A stretch of DNA of 64,000 nt from VXNE01 sp965205735. GTDB taxonomy: Bacteria; Pseudomonadota; Gammaproteobacteria; Pseudomonadales; Azotimanducaceae. Both the position numbers and the translations under genes were made by a program. This document shows positions 1 through 11,300 of the stretch, piece by piece. Within the stretch, counting starts at the first letter, position 1. Each line of letters begins with the position of its first letter. The notes below the pieces were generated by a model. That model saw only the letters and a program-made list of their open reading frames with translations. It was not told the DNA's origin and made no database searches. The DNA lies in assembly GCA_965205735.1 (NCBI GenBank), contig OZ242179.1, positions 3,348,001 to 3,412,000 on the forward strand, given 5' to 3'.

Positions 1-2
1 AA

Positions 3-3000
3 GGCGCGGGCGCCACCCCGGTCGAAGTGACCGCGACGCTGGACGCCGGCGCGCGGACGGTGTCGACGACGGTCACGGTGACGGTGACGGGCAGCGGCGA
101 TCCGGATGCCGTGGACTTCGCGTCCGTGCGGGACTTGAAGATTATGATCGCGGCGGGCGCGACCAGCGGTCGTTGGACGTTCACCCTGACGCCGGAAGAC
201 GACAATGTGGCCGAGAGCAGCGAGACGCTGACCGTGGATGGCAGTTCCGATCTCCCCGTGACGAAGACCTCGGTCACGCTCACCGACGACGATGTCGCAT
301 CGAGTGGCATCGTGCTTTCGGCATCGCCGTCGCTGGTGTCCGAGGACGGCGGCGCCGTTCCGGTAAGGGTGACCGCATCGCTGAACGGCGCCGTGCGCCA
401 GGCGGCCACGACCGTGACGGTGTCGGTGGTGGGGAGCGGCAATCCGCGGGCGGTGGACTTCCAGCCCGTGGCGGACTTCACGATCACCATCCCGACGAAC
501 GCCGCGGACGGCACGGGTACTTTCACGCTGACGCCGTTGGACGACGGCGCGGCGGAGGCGGACGAGACGCTGACGGTGTCGGGCGTGTCCGACCTACCGG
601 TCACGCCGACGACGGTCACGCTGGCCGATGACGACGACCCATCGACGCGGATCCTGTTGTCGGCGGTTCCGGGGCGAGTATCGGAAGGCGACGGCCCGAC
701 CCCGGTGACGGTGACGGCGACGTTGGACCGCGCTCTGCGGCAACAGGCGACTACGGTGACGGTGACGGTGTCGGGCAGCGGCGATGCGGGCGCGGCGGAC
801 TTCGCGGCGGTTCCGAACTTCGCGATCACTATTCCCGCGAACGCGGCGAGCGGCGCGGGGACGTTCACCCTGACGCCCCAGGACGACGAGACAGTCGAGG
901 CGAACGAGCAACTGACGGTATCGGGCGTGTCCGACCTGCCGGTGACGTCGGCGGCGGTGACGCTCGCGGACGACGACGAGGAGTCGACCCGCATCCTGCT
1001 GTCGGCGGTTCCGGGGCGGGTATCCGAAGGCGACGGCGCGACCCCGGTGACGGTGACGGCGACGCTGGACCGCGGTCTGCGGCAACAGGCGACTCAGGTG
1101 ACGGTGACGGTGTCGGGAAGCGGCGATCTGGACGCGGCGGATTTCGTGGCGGTTGCCGACTTCTCGATCACCATCCCCGCGAACGCGGCGAGCGGCACCG
1201 GGACGTTCACCCTGACGCCGGAGGACGACGCGACCGTGGAGGCGGACGAGCAACTGACCATATCGGGCACGTCCGCCCTGCCGGTGACGCCGGCGGCGGT
1301 GACGCTCGCGGACGACGACGAGGTGTCGACGCGCATCCTGCTGTTCCTGACGGTCGATCCGCCGCGGGCGTCGGAAGGCGACGGCGAGATTCGCGTGACC
1401 GTGACGGCGGCGGTGGACAAGGGCGTGCGTCCGGACGAGACGCGGATCGGCGTGTCGGTGTCGGGCAGCGGCGATCCGGACGCGGTGGACTTCGCCCCGA
1501 TTCCGGACTTGGAGATCGTGATTCCGGCGAATGCCCCGAACGGCACGGCGACTTTCACCGTGGTGCCAGAAGACGACCGGATCGTCGAGGCGGACGAGAC
1601 GCTGACGGTGTCCGGCGTCTCCGATCTGCCGGTGAGGCCGGCGACCATGGAACTGCTGGACGACGACGAGGCGTCCGGGCGCATCCTGCTGGTGGCCGAT
1701 CCGGCGCGGGTGTCCGAGGGCGACGGCCCGGTGGCGGTGACGGTGACGGCATCCCTTGACCGGGGTCTGCGCCAGAAGGCGACGACCGTGGCTGTGTCGG
1801 TGGCGGGCGGCGGCGATGCAGACGCGGTGGATTTCGATGCGGTGGCGGACTTCCGAATCATCATCGCTGCGAACGCCCCGAGCGGCACCGGGACATTCAC
1901 GTTGAGGCCGGAGGACGACGCCGAGGACGAGGCGGACGAGACGCTGACGGTGACAGGTGAATCGGACCTGCCGGTCACGCCGGCGTCGGTGGTCCTGGCC
2001 GACGACGACGAGATGGCCAGCCGCGTGCTGTCGATCGCCGATGCCGAGGCGGCGGAGAGCGCTGGCGATATAGCGTTCGCGGTGACGCTGGACGGCCCGA
2101 GCGCGGCGGAAGTGACAGTGAACTATGCGACGGCGGACCCGGCGGGGTCCCTGGATCCTGTCGCCGGGGCGGACATGGACTACGAGAGCACTTCGGGGAC
2201 GCTGACGTTCGCGCCCGGCGAGGTGTCGCGGACGATCCGGGTACAGGTTCTCGACGACGAGCTGGACGAACCGGACGAGGCGTTCGCGCTCGTCCTGTCC
2301 GATCTACAGGGTGCGGCGCTCGGCCGTGGTTTCGCGCTGGGGACGATCCGGGACGACGACGAGCCGCCGGCGCTGTCCATTGCGGGCGCCTCGGGGGCCG
2401 AGGACATCGGCGAACTGGCCTTCGCGGTCGCCCTGAGTGCGCGGAGCCTGACCGGTGTGACGGTGGACTACGCCTCCATGGACGGCACGGCCGTGGCGGG
2501 CAGCGACTATGACGCGGTCGAAGGGACGCTCACTTTCGCTGCGGGCGAGGTGTGGAAGACGATTCGCGTGCCGGTGATCGACGACGCCGTGGACGAGGCG
2601 GACGAGGAGGCCTTCGCGGTGGCGCTGTCGGCGCCGACCGGGGCGACCCTGGACGCGGGCACGGCGACGGGCGTGATCCGGGACGACGACGAACCCCCCG
2701 CGCTGTCGGTGGCCGACGCCGCGGGGGACGAGGACGTCGGGGCGCTAGAGTTCGAAGTGACGCTGAGCGCCCCGAGCGGGATCGAGGTGTCGGCCCCGTA
2801 CGCGACGAAGGACGGCACGGCGACGGCGGGCGGCGACTACGAGGCGGCGACGGGAACCTTGGTGTTCGCGCCCGGCGAAGCGTCGCGAACGATCCGCGTG
2901 GCGATTCTCGACGACGCCCTGCACGAGGCGGACGAGGAGACTTTCGAGCTGACGCTGGCGAGGCTCGTCAATGCGACGGCCGACGATGTTTCCGCCACCG

Positions 3001-4775
3001 GAACAATCCGCGACAACGACCTGGCGCCGCCGAGCGTCGCGGGCGACCTGCCGGCGGCGCTGCTCTGCGTCGGCGGCGCGCCGTACGAACTGGACCTCGC
3101 GGACTACTTCGACGGCAAGGAACTGCGGTTTTCCGCGGTCTCGTCGACGCCGCGGGTGGCGACGGCCGCGCTCGACGGGAGCCGTCTGACCGTCGCGCCG
3201 GCATCCGAGGGCGAGTCGTCGGTGACGGTCACGGCGACCAACGACGCGGGCTCGGTCAGCGCGTCCCTCGGCGTGCGCGTCGTCACGGATCCCGCCGAGC
3301 TCGAGGCGGTGGAGTCGGTCCTCGCGTCGATCGGCCGGGCGGTCCTGACCGGCGTGACAGATTCAGTCCGCGCCCGTTTCGGTCCGAGAAGCGCCATCGG
3401 GGAGCAGAGCGCCTCGACCAGTGTCCAGCGCGGCCGGACGCAAGTGGTTCCGGGCGCGAGTGCGGTTCTCGGGAACCAGTGGCCCGGCTCGCCGATGCAT
3501 GGCACCCGATCCGGCGGATGGGACGGGAGTGGATTCTTCGAACCTCAAGTGTCCGGCGACGATTGGTTCGAGACGACCAACCGGACATACCGTCGCGGCA
3601 TGGTCCCGTTCTCGTTCTCGCTCGACTCCGCGCAGTCGGGTTCGACCGGCCCCTCCTGGGCGGTGTGGGGACGAGCCGACGCGCACCGGTTCGAGTCGGG
3701 GATCGATGGAAGTTCCCATGACGGAACTCTCACCGCCGTGCATCTAGGCGCCGACGCGCGCGTCGGCGACTGGCTGGCCGGCGTCTCCGTGGCGCGCAGC
3801 GCGGCCCAGGCGGACTACCGCTTCGAGCGTTCGGTGGACGCCTGCGGCGGGGGCGTCACTGGCGAGGGGATGGTCGACGCCGAGTTGACGAGCGTGCATC
3901 CCTATGTGGGCCGACAGATCGGCCGCGGCTGGGTGTGGGCGACCCTGGGCGCCGGCGGCGGCGAGGTCTCCGTGGAACGCTGCCAGACGGGCCACCGCAA
4001 CGAGACGGACATGTCGATGCGCCTGGGGGCGTTTGGTGGCCGGCATCCGTTCGCCGGCGGGGAACGAATCGAGATATCGGTGGTGGAAGAGATCGGCGTG
4101 CTGGACCTGACGACGGGAGATGCCGTCGGTCCGGTCGGCGACCGCTCCGTGCGCGTGGGGCAGGCAAGGCTCGGACTGGAGGCCTCCGGGGTCGCGCCGG
4201 CGGGCTGCGACTGCTCGCTGACGACCTTCGTGCGGGCGTTCGCCCGCGGGGACTGGGGCGACGGCGCCACGGGCACGGGTCTGGAACTGGCGGCGGGCGT
4301 GCGCTTCAGGAACCTCCCGCGGCGTCTCGGCATCGACGCCGGGATCCGCGCGCTGGCCGCGCATTCGGCCGAGGCCGCGTCGGAGCGGAGCGCCAACCTG
4401 ACTTTCTCGCTTCTGCCGAAGGCGGACGGGACGGGATGGCAGGCGTCGTTGGCATGGCGACAGGGAGCGGGCGACTCTCGTCTCGACACGCTGGGCGGCA
4501 TCTCGCCGTGGACCGCGCCGTCGGCAAGCCTGCCGGGCGCCGAACGCCGCTGGGTCGCCGAGAGCCGGCTCGGCTACGGCATCAGGCTACAGCGGGGCTT
4601 CGCGACCCCGTTCGTGGAACTCGATGCCGGGCACTCCCGACGCGGCGCGCGATTCGGCGTGCGCCACGAGTTCGGCGACCGCGCGCGGGGACTCGTGGTC
4701 GAGTGGGGCATCGAGCCGAGCAGTCTTGGAAGTGCTGGAAGCAGAATCCTCCTGGAAGCCCGCGGCCGGTTCTAA
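3..4775 (+). CDS. Giant Calx-beta repeat autotransporter-like protein, 5' end outside window (copy A)
   Basis: The reading frame is already open at base 3, in the middle of a repeat unit, so the true start lies upstream. About nine Calx-beta-like units of about 115 residues follow, each ending in an acidic DDD/DDDE turn of the type that binds calcium in Calx-beta domains. After them come an Ig/cadherin-like domain (about 3020-3290), a helical linker (about 3300-3370) and a C-terminal beta-barrel (about 3600-4775) ending in Arg-Phe, the usual outer-membrane beta-signal. By family knowledge the barrel would anchor the protein in the outer membrane and display the repeats as a calcium-stiffened rod. 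The role (adhesion or surface coat) is inference. There is no frameshift in the visible part. The first 330 bases are nearly identical to 8579-8900 of copy B. Confidence 0.85.
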   Translation, partial: GAGATPVEVTATLDAGARTVSTTVTVTVTGSGDPDAVDFASVRDLKIMIAAGATSGRWTFTLTPEDDNVAESSETLTVDGSSDLPVTKTSVTLTDDDVASSGIVLSASPSLVSEDGGAVPVRVTASLNGAVRQAATTVTVSVVGSGNPRAVDFQPVADFTITIPTNAADGTGTFTLTPLDDGAAEADETLTVSGVSDLPVTPTTVTLADDDDPSTRILLSAVPGRVSEGDGPTPVTVTATLDRALRQQATTVTVTVSGSGDAGAADFAAVPNFAITIPANAASGAGTFTLTPQDDETVEANEQLTVSGVSDLPVTSAAVTLADDDEESTRILLSAVPGRVSEGDGATPVTVTATLDRGLRQQATQVTVTVSGSGDLDAADFVAVADFSITIPANAASGTGTFTLTPEDDATVEADEQLTISGTSALPVTPAAVTLADDDEVSTRILLFLTVDPPRASEGDGEIRVTVTAAVDKGVRPDETRIGVSVSGSGDPDAVDFAPIPDLEIVIPANAPNGTATFTVVPEDDRIVEADETLTVSGVSDLPVRPATMELLDDDEASGRILLVADPARVSEGDGPVAVTVTASLDRGLRQKATTVAVSVAGGGDADAVDFDAVADFRIIIAANAPSGTGTFTLRPEDDAEDEADETLTVTGESDLPVTPASVVLADDDEMASRVLSIADAEAAESAGDIAFAVTLDGPSAAEVTVNYATADPAGSLDPVAGADMDYESTSGTLTFAPGEVSRTIRVQVLDDELDEPDEAFALVLSDLQGAALGRGFALGTIRDDDEPPALSIAGASGAEDIGELAFAVALSARSLTGVTVDYASMDGTAVAGSDYDAVEGTLTFAAGEVWKTIRVPVIDDAVDEADEEAFAVALSAPTGATLDAGTATGVIRDDDEPPALSVADAAGDEDVGALEFEVTLSAPSGIEVSAPYATKDGTATAGGDYEAATGTLVFAPGEASRTIRVAILDDALHEADEETFELTLARLVNATADDVSATGTIRDNDLAPPSVAGDLPAALLCVGGAPYELDLADYFDGKELRFSAVSSTPRVATAALDGSRLTVAPASEGESSVTVTATNDAGSVSASLGVRVVTDPAELEAVESVLASIGRAVLTGVTDSVRARFGPRSAIGEQSASTSVQRGRTQVVPGASAVLGNQWPGSPMHGTRSGGWDGSGFFEPQVSGDDWFETTNRTYRRGMVPFSFSLDSAQSGSTGPSWAVWGRADAHRFESGIDGSSHDGTLTAVHLGADARVGDWLAGVSVARSAAQADYRFERSVDACGGGVTGEGMVDAELTSVHPYVGRQIGRGWVWATLGAGGGEVSVERCQTGHRNETDMSMRLGAFGGRHPFAGGERIEISVVEEIGVLDLTTGDAVGPVGDRSVRVGQARLGLEASGVAPAGCDCSLTTFVRAFARGDWGDGATGTGLELAAGVRFRNLPRRLGIDAGIRALAAHSAEAASERSANLTFSLLPKADGTGWQASLAWRQGAGDSRLDTLGGISPWTAPSASLPGAERRWVAESRLGYGIRLQRGFATPFVELDAGHSRRGARFGVRHEFGDRARGLVVEWGIEPSSLGSAGSRILLEARGRF

Positions 4776-4796
4776 TATCCGAGCTGTCGACTCGTG

Positions 4797-4985
4797 TCGT
4801 CACCGCGCCAGCCACGCGCTGAAGCGCTCGTTCACATCATTGGCGCGGTCGCTCCACCATCCCAAGTCGTTGTACAGGACGCGGCGCATGTTCTGGGGAT
4901 TGGTCGGCATGTGCGGCGTCATGTCGACGCCGGTGGCCCAGGTGGGTGGAAGGTCCTGCGCAACACCCGGCGCCTCCGGCCGCTG
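4797..4985 (-). pseudogene. Remnant of the C-terminus of a polyamine-type ABC solute-binding protein
   Basis: Read on the minus strand, the last 44 or so codons match the C-terminus of the intact binding protein at 36404-37489 closely. They share VDM-PHMPT-PQNM, the RVLYND block, WWSD, and the final VNERFSAWLAR followed by stop. Just upstream of the conserved VDM, one extra base relative to the intact gene breaks the frame (near 4922-4932), and beyond about 4985 similarity is lost. It is therefore a decayed 3' fragment. It lies tail-to-tail with the barrel gene ending at 4775. The intact homologue lies tail-to-tail with the gene ending at 36038. Confidence 0.8.
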
Positions 4986-5307
4986 CTCTCCAGCAGCTAT
5001 CCGAATCCCGAGTTATTCCCGCTCGCGGACGCCCGTCTCAAGCCGGACTAAGCAGTTCGTCCCGCCGTCCCGCAGACGACGCCTTGCCAGTCGGGCGTCC
5101 GCACGCCTCCGGCACGGCCAGCGCGTCTCTCTCGGCCAAAGCTCGACCCGTCGCGCCGCAATCGGTCCTCCGGTGTCGGATCGCATGGTCAGGATTTTTC
5201 TGAAAAGTCATGAAAAAGACACGCGTATATCCGTAGTGATCACGTGCGTATCACATTCGGATGATACATTTGATTGAGTTTGGCGCAAGAGTATTTGCCC
5301 TCGTCCC
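4986..5307. other. Intergenic region without a gene; AT-rich leader before copy B
   Basis: No credible coding sequence was found here on either strand. The last 120 bases (about 5190-5280) are clearly more AT-rich than their surroundings and hold short palindromes such as GTGATCAC. This is a plausible promoter zone for the gene at 5308, but no convincing -35/-10 pair could be assigned. Confidence 0.4.
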
Positions 5308-8300
5308 TTGAAGACGTCCTTCCAAGCCACTTGTCGACGAGCCCTCCGTTACAGCCTCACTGTGCCGCTGGCAATGCTCTCGATATCGGCTTCGGCGAAT
5401 GCCGACAGTCCCTCGTCCGCTATTCAGATATTGGATGTCAACCTGGTGCCGCGGGATGCGGTCAGCGCGCGCAACGACTGCTGGGACGATGCCCCGATGG
5501 ACGCGACGGTGGCCTGCGGTCCCCCGACGCCGGAGCACGACCGTCTGATCGCCACGATCGGGTTTCCCAGCGCGCGGACTTCCGACATTGTCATCGGGTA
5601 CGAGTCAATGGACATCACCGCGACTGCGGGAACCGACTACGTAGCCCTGGACGGGACGCTCACGATCAAGGCCGGCGAGACCGAGGGCTCCATCGACATC
5701 GAGTTCATCGACGACCTGCTGGAGGAGGGAAACGAGGAGTTCGTGGTAGCGATTACTGGGGAAAATGTCAATCTCAGGCACACCCACATCCATGTGACGA
5801 TCATCGACGAGGAGAGCATCAAGGTCTTGATAGCGAACGCATCCCAGACCGAGGGACACCCAGATGGGATGTTGGTTGATTTGTCCTTCACCGAGTCGGT
5901 GGCCTGGCCATTTACGATCAGGGCTCGGACGACGGCGGGCACGGCCGGAACGAGCGACTATCAGGATTGGCCCGAGGTGTCCATTCCTGGGACGCCAGAG
6001 CAGCCCGTGACTAGCTTCACTTTCACGCACCCGCTCATAGACGATTCTCTCCACGAACCGAACGAGACCTACACGATCACGGCTTGGGGGTACGACAATC
6101 TTAGTCGCGAGCCCAACTCGGCGACGATGACAATTATCGATGACGACGACGCGCCGGAGGCGTCCATTGCAGACGTCAGCGGTCTCGAGGACTCCGTCGG
6201 AAATTTGTCGTTCGATGTGACCCTCAACACGGCGAGCACCAAGGAAATCACCTTGGGCTACGCGACTGCGGACGACACCGCCACGGCGGGCAGCGACTAT
6301 ACGCAGACGAACGGAACCCTGACCTTCTCGGCTGGCGAGACGACTAAGACGATCGACGTGCCGGTGTTGGAAGATGGCGTGCACGAGGAAGATGAGACGT
6401 TCACAGTGACGTTGTCCGATGCCGTCAACGCAACCATAGGGGATGGCACGGGGACGGGAACTATTCAGGACGACGATCCGGTGCCGACCGCACTGTCGAT
6501 CGAGGACGTCGAGGGCTTGGAAAGCAGTGGCGCGTTGGAGTTTCCGGTGACGCTGACTGGCGACAGGGAGGCGGGGACCACGATAACGGTGGAATACGCG
6601 ACTGAGGACGGCACGGGAACAGCGGGCAGCGACTACACGGAGGCGAAAGGGACGCTGACATTTGCGACCGATGTGACGCGGCAGACGATTCGGGTTCCCC
6701 TGCTGGATGACGAAACGGACGAACCAGACGAGACATTGGTGGTCACTCTGTCCAATTCCAGTGGAGCGATGCTCGACGATAGCGAGGCAACCGGAACGAT
6801 CCGGGACGACGACGCGACATCGGCGGGGATCGCGCTCACGGCGACCCCGGCCAGGGTCTTGGAAGACGCTGGCGCGACGGTCGTGGCGGTGACGGCGACG
6901 CTCGACGCCGGCGCCCGGACCGGGGCAACCGAGGTTACGGTGAGCGTGTCGGGGAGCGGGAACGCGGACGCGGTGGATTTCGCCAGTGTGCAGGACTTCA
7001 CCATCACGATCGCGGCGGGCGACAGGAGTGGCACGGAGAACTTCACGCTCACCCCGGAAGACGACAACGTGGACGAGTCCGACGAGACGCTGTCGGTGAC
7101 CGGGACGTCGGACCTGCCGGTGACGGGGGTCGAAGTCGAACTCGCCGACGACGACTCGACGTCGTCGAGCGTTTCACTGACGGCGGAACCGCCGCGGGTG
7201 TCGGAGGGCGACGGAGCGACGCCGGTGGAAGTGACGGCGACGCTCGACGCCGCCGCCCGGTCGGTGTCGACGACGGTCTCGGTGACGGTGTCTGGGAGCG
7301 GGAACGCGGACGCGGTGGATTTTGCCGACGTGGCTGACTTCACCATCGAGATTCCGGCGGGCGACACGAGTGGCAGCGGGACCTTCACGCTCACCCCGGA
7401 AGACGACAACGTGGACGAGACCGAGGAGACACTCACGGTCGGCGGGAACTCTGACCTGCCGGTGACGGCGGATACGGTCGCGCTGGCGGACGACGACCAG
7501 CCCTCCGCGGCCATCCTGCTTTCGGCGAGCCCGGGCCGAATCGCGGAGGACGGGGGCGCGAGGCCCGTACAAGTGACGGCGACGCTGGATGCCAGCGCCC
7601 GCGCGGTGGCGACCACGGTGAGCGTGTCGGTGTCGGGAAGCGGGCGGCCCGACGCCGTGGGCTACGCGGCGTCGGCGACGGCCTTCGACATCACGATCGC
7701 CGCTGGCGAGACCGCCGGGACGGGAACGTTCACGGTGACCCCGGAGGACGACGAAGTCGACGAGCGGGACGAGGTTCTCGACATCGCGGGCACGTCGAAC
7801 CTGCCGGTGACACCGACATCGGTGACGCTGGCGGACGACGAGCAGACCTCGACGGAGATCCTCCTGTCGGCGGCGCCGTCCACGGTATCGGAAGGCGCGG
7901 GCGCCACCCCGGTCGAGGTGACCGCGACACTGGACGCCGGCGCGCGGTCGGAGGCGACGACGGTCACGGTGACGGTGTCGGGGAGCGGGAACGCGGACGC
8001 GGTGGATTTCGCCGACGTGGCTGACTTCACCATCGAGATTCCGGCGGGCGACACGAGTGGCAGCGGGACCTTCACGCTCACCCCGGAAGACGACAACGTG
8101 GACGAGTCCGACGAGACGCTCAACGTCGACGGGAGCTCCGTCCTGCCCGTGACGGCGGACACGGTCGCGCTGGCGGACGACGACCAGCCCTCCGCGGCCA
8201 TCCTGCTTTCGGCGAGCCCGGGCCGAATCGCGGAGGACGGGGGCGCGAGCCCCGTACAAGTGACGGCGACGCTGGATTCCAGCGCCCGCGCGGTGGCGAC

Positions 8301-11300
8301 CACGGTGAGCGTGTCGGTGTCGGGAAGCGGGCGGCCCGACGCCGTGGGCTACGCGGCGTCGGCGACGGCCTTCGACATCATGATCGCCGCCGGCGCGACC
8401 GCCGGGACCCGAACGTTCACGGTGACCCCGGCGAACGACGAAGTCGACGAGCGGGACGAGGTTCTCGACATAGCGGGCACGTCGGACCTGCCGGTGACAC
8501 CGGCATCGGTGACGCTGGCGGACGATGATCAGACCTCGACGGAGATTGTTCTGTCGGCGGTGCCGTCGACGGTATCGGAAGGCGCGGGCGCCACCCCGGT
8601 CGAAGTGACCGCGACACTGGACGCCGGCGCGCGGACGGTGTCGACGACGGTCACGGTGGAGGTGACGGGCAGCGGCGATCCGGATGCCGTGGACTTCGCG
8701 TCCGTGCGGGACTTGAAGATCATGATCGCGGCGGGCGCGACCAGCGGTCGTTGGACGTTCACCCTGACGCCGGACGATGACGATGTCGCCGAGAGCAGCG
8801 AAACGCTGACCGTGGATGGCAGTTCCGATCTCCCCGTGAAGAAGACCACGGTCACGCTCACCGACGACGATGTCGCATCGAGTGGCATCGCGCTTTCCGC
8901 ATCGCCTTCGCTGGTGTCCGAGGACGGCGGCGCCGTTGGGGTGAGGGTGACCGCATCGCTGAACGGCGCGGCGCGCCAGGCGGCCACGACGGTGACGGTG
9001 TCGGTGGCCGGGAGCGGCAATCCGCGGGCTGTGGACTTCCAGGCCGCGGAAGACTTCGAGATCACCATCGCGCCGAACGCCGCGAGCGGGACGGGCACGT
9101 TCACGCTGACGCCGGTGGACGACGGCGCGGCGGAGGCGGACGAGACGCTGACGGTGTCGGGCGCGTCCGACCTGCCGGTCACGTCGACCACGGTCACGCT
9201 GGCCGACGACGACGACGCGTCGACGCGGATCCTGCTGTCGGCGGTTCCGGGGCGGATATCGGAGGGCGACGGCCCGACCCCGGTGACGGTGACCGCGACC
9301 CTGGACCGCGCGCTGCGGCAACAGGAGACCGCGGTGACGGTGACGGTGTCGGGCAGCGGCGACGCGGGCGCGGCGGACTTCGCGGCGGTTGCCGACTTCG
9401 CGATCACCATTCCCGCGAACGCGGCGAGCGGCGAGGGGACGTTCACCCTGACGCCCCGGGACGACGAGACGGTGGAGGCGAACGAGCAACTAACGGTATC
9501 GGGCGCGTCCGACCTGCCGGTCACGCCGGCGACGGTCACGCTGGCCGACGACGACGACCCGTCGACGCGGATCCTGCTGTCGGCGGTGCCCGGGCGGCTA
9601 TCGGAAGGCGACGGCGCAACCCCGGTGACGGTGACCGCGACCCTGGACCGCGCGCTGCGGCAACAGGAGACCGCGGTGACGGTGACGGTGTCGGGCAGCG
9701 GCGACGCGGGCGCGGCGGACTTTGTGGCGGTTGCCGACTTCGCGATCACCATTCCCGCGAACGCGGCGAGCGGCGCGGGGACGTTCACGCTGACGCCCGG
9801 GGACGACGCGACGGCGGAGGCGGACGAGACGCTGACGGTGTCGGGGGCGTCCGACCTGCCGGTCACGTCGACGACGGTCACGCTGGCCGACGACGACGAC
9901 CCGTCGACGCGGATCCTGCTGTCGGCGGTTCCGGGGCGCGTATCCGAAGGCGACGGCCCGACCTCGGTGACGGTGACTGCGACCCTGGACCGCGCTCTGC
10001 GGCAACAGGCGACCTCGGTGACGATATCGGTGTCGAGCAGCGGAGACCCGGACGCGTCGGATTTCGCGGCGGTTGCCGACTTCGCGATCACCATTCCCGC
10101 GAACGCGGCGAGCGGCGCGGGGACGTTCACGCTGACGCCGGAGGACGACGCGATGGTGGAGTCGGACGAGACGCTGACGGTATCGGGCGCGTCCGACCTG
10201 CCGGTGACGCCGGCGGCGGTGACGCTCGCGAACGACGACGAGGTGTCGACGCGCATCCTGCTGTTCTTGACGGTCGATCCGCCGCGGGCGTCGGAAGGCG
10301 ACGGCGAGATACTCGTGACAGTGACGGCGGAGGTGGACAGGGGCGTGCGCCCGGACGAGTCGCGGATCCGCGTGGCGGTGTCGGGCGGCGGCGATCCGGA
10401 CGCGGTGGACTTCGCCCCGATTCCGGACTTCGATATCGTGATTCCGGCGAATACCCCGGAAGGAAGGCAGACGTTCACCGTGGTGCCCGAAGACGACGGG
10501 ATCCCCGAGGCGGACGAGTTGCTGACAATATCCGGCGTCTCCGATCTGCCGGTGAGCCCGGCGACCATGGAACTGCTGGACGACGACGAGGCGTCCATGC
10601 GCATCGTGCTGTCGGCCGATCCGGCGCGGGTGTCCGAGGGCGACGGCCCGGTGGGGGTGACGGTGAGGGCATCCCTGGACCGGGGTCTGCGCCAGGAGGC
10701 GACGACCGTGACCGTGTCGGTGACGGGCAGCGGCGATCCGGACGCGGTGGACTTCGCCGCGGTTGCGGACTTCGGAATCACCATCGAGGCGAACGCCCCG
10801 AGCGGCACCGGTACGTTCACGCTATCGCCGGAGGACGACGCCGAGGACGAGGCGGACGAGACGCTGGCGTTGACGGGCGAATCGGACCTGCCGGTGACGC
10901 CGGCGTCGGTGGTCCTGGCGGACGACGACGAGATGGCCAGCCGCGTGCTGTCCATCGCCGACGCCGAGGCGGCGGAGGGCGCGGGCGAAGTACGGTTCGC
11001 GGTGACGCTGGACGGCCCGAGCCCGGCGGAAGTCACGGTGGGCTATGCGACGGCGGACCCGGCGGGGTCCTCGGATTCGGTCGCCGAGGCGGGCATCGAC
11101 TACGAGAGGGCGTCGGGTACGCTGACGTTCGCGCCGGGCGAGTTGTCGCGGACGATCCGGGTATCCGTCATCGACGACGACCTGGACGAGCCGGACGAAT
11201 CGTTCGCGCTTGTGCTGGCCGACCCGCGAGGCGCGATGCTCGGCCGCGGGTCGGCGCTGGGCACGATCCTCGACGATGACGAACCGCCGACGGTGTCCAT

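Noticed and set aside
4794..5277. Several plus-strand frames downstream of copy A
   Set aside because: They lie antisense to the binding-protein relic or have no domain, signal or ribosome site.
8529..11036. Very long open frame on the minus strand (835 codons) within copy B; similar ones at 26171-28588, 16747-18543 and elsewhere in the arrays
   Set aside because: They mirror the repeat codons of the plus-strand genes (GC-rich, few stop-like triplets), are Ser/Thr/Val-rich in the same period, and lack starts, signals or domains. Shadows of the real genes.
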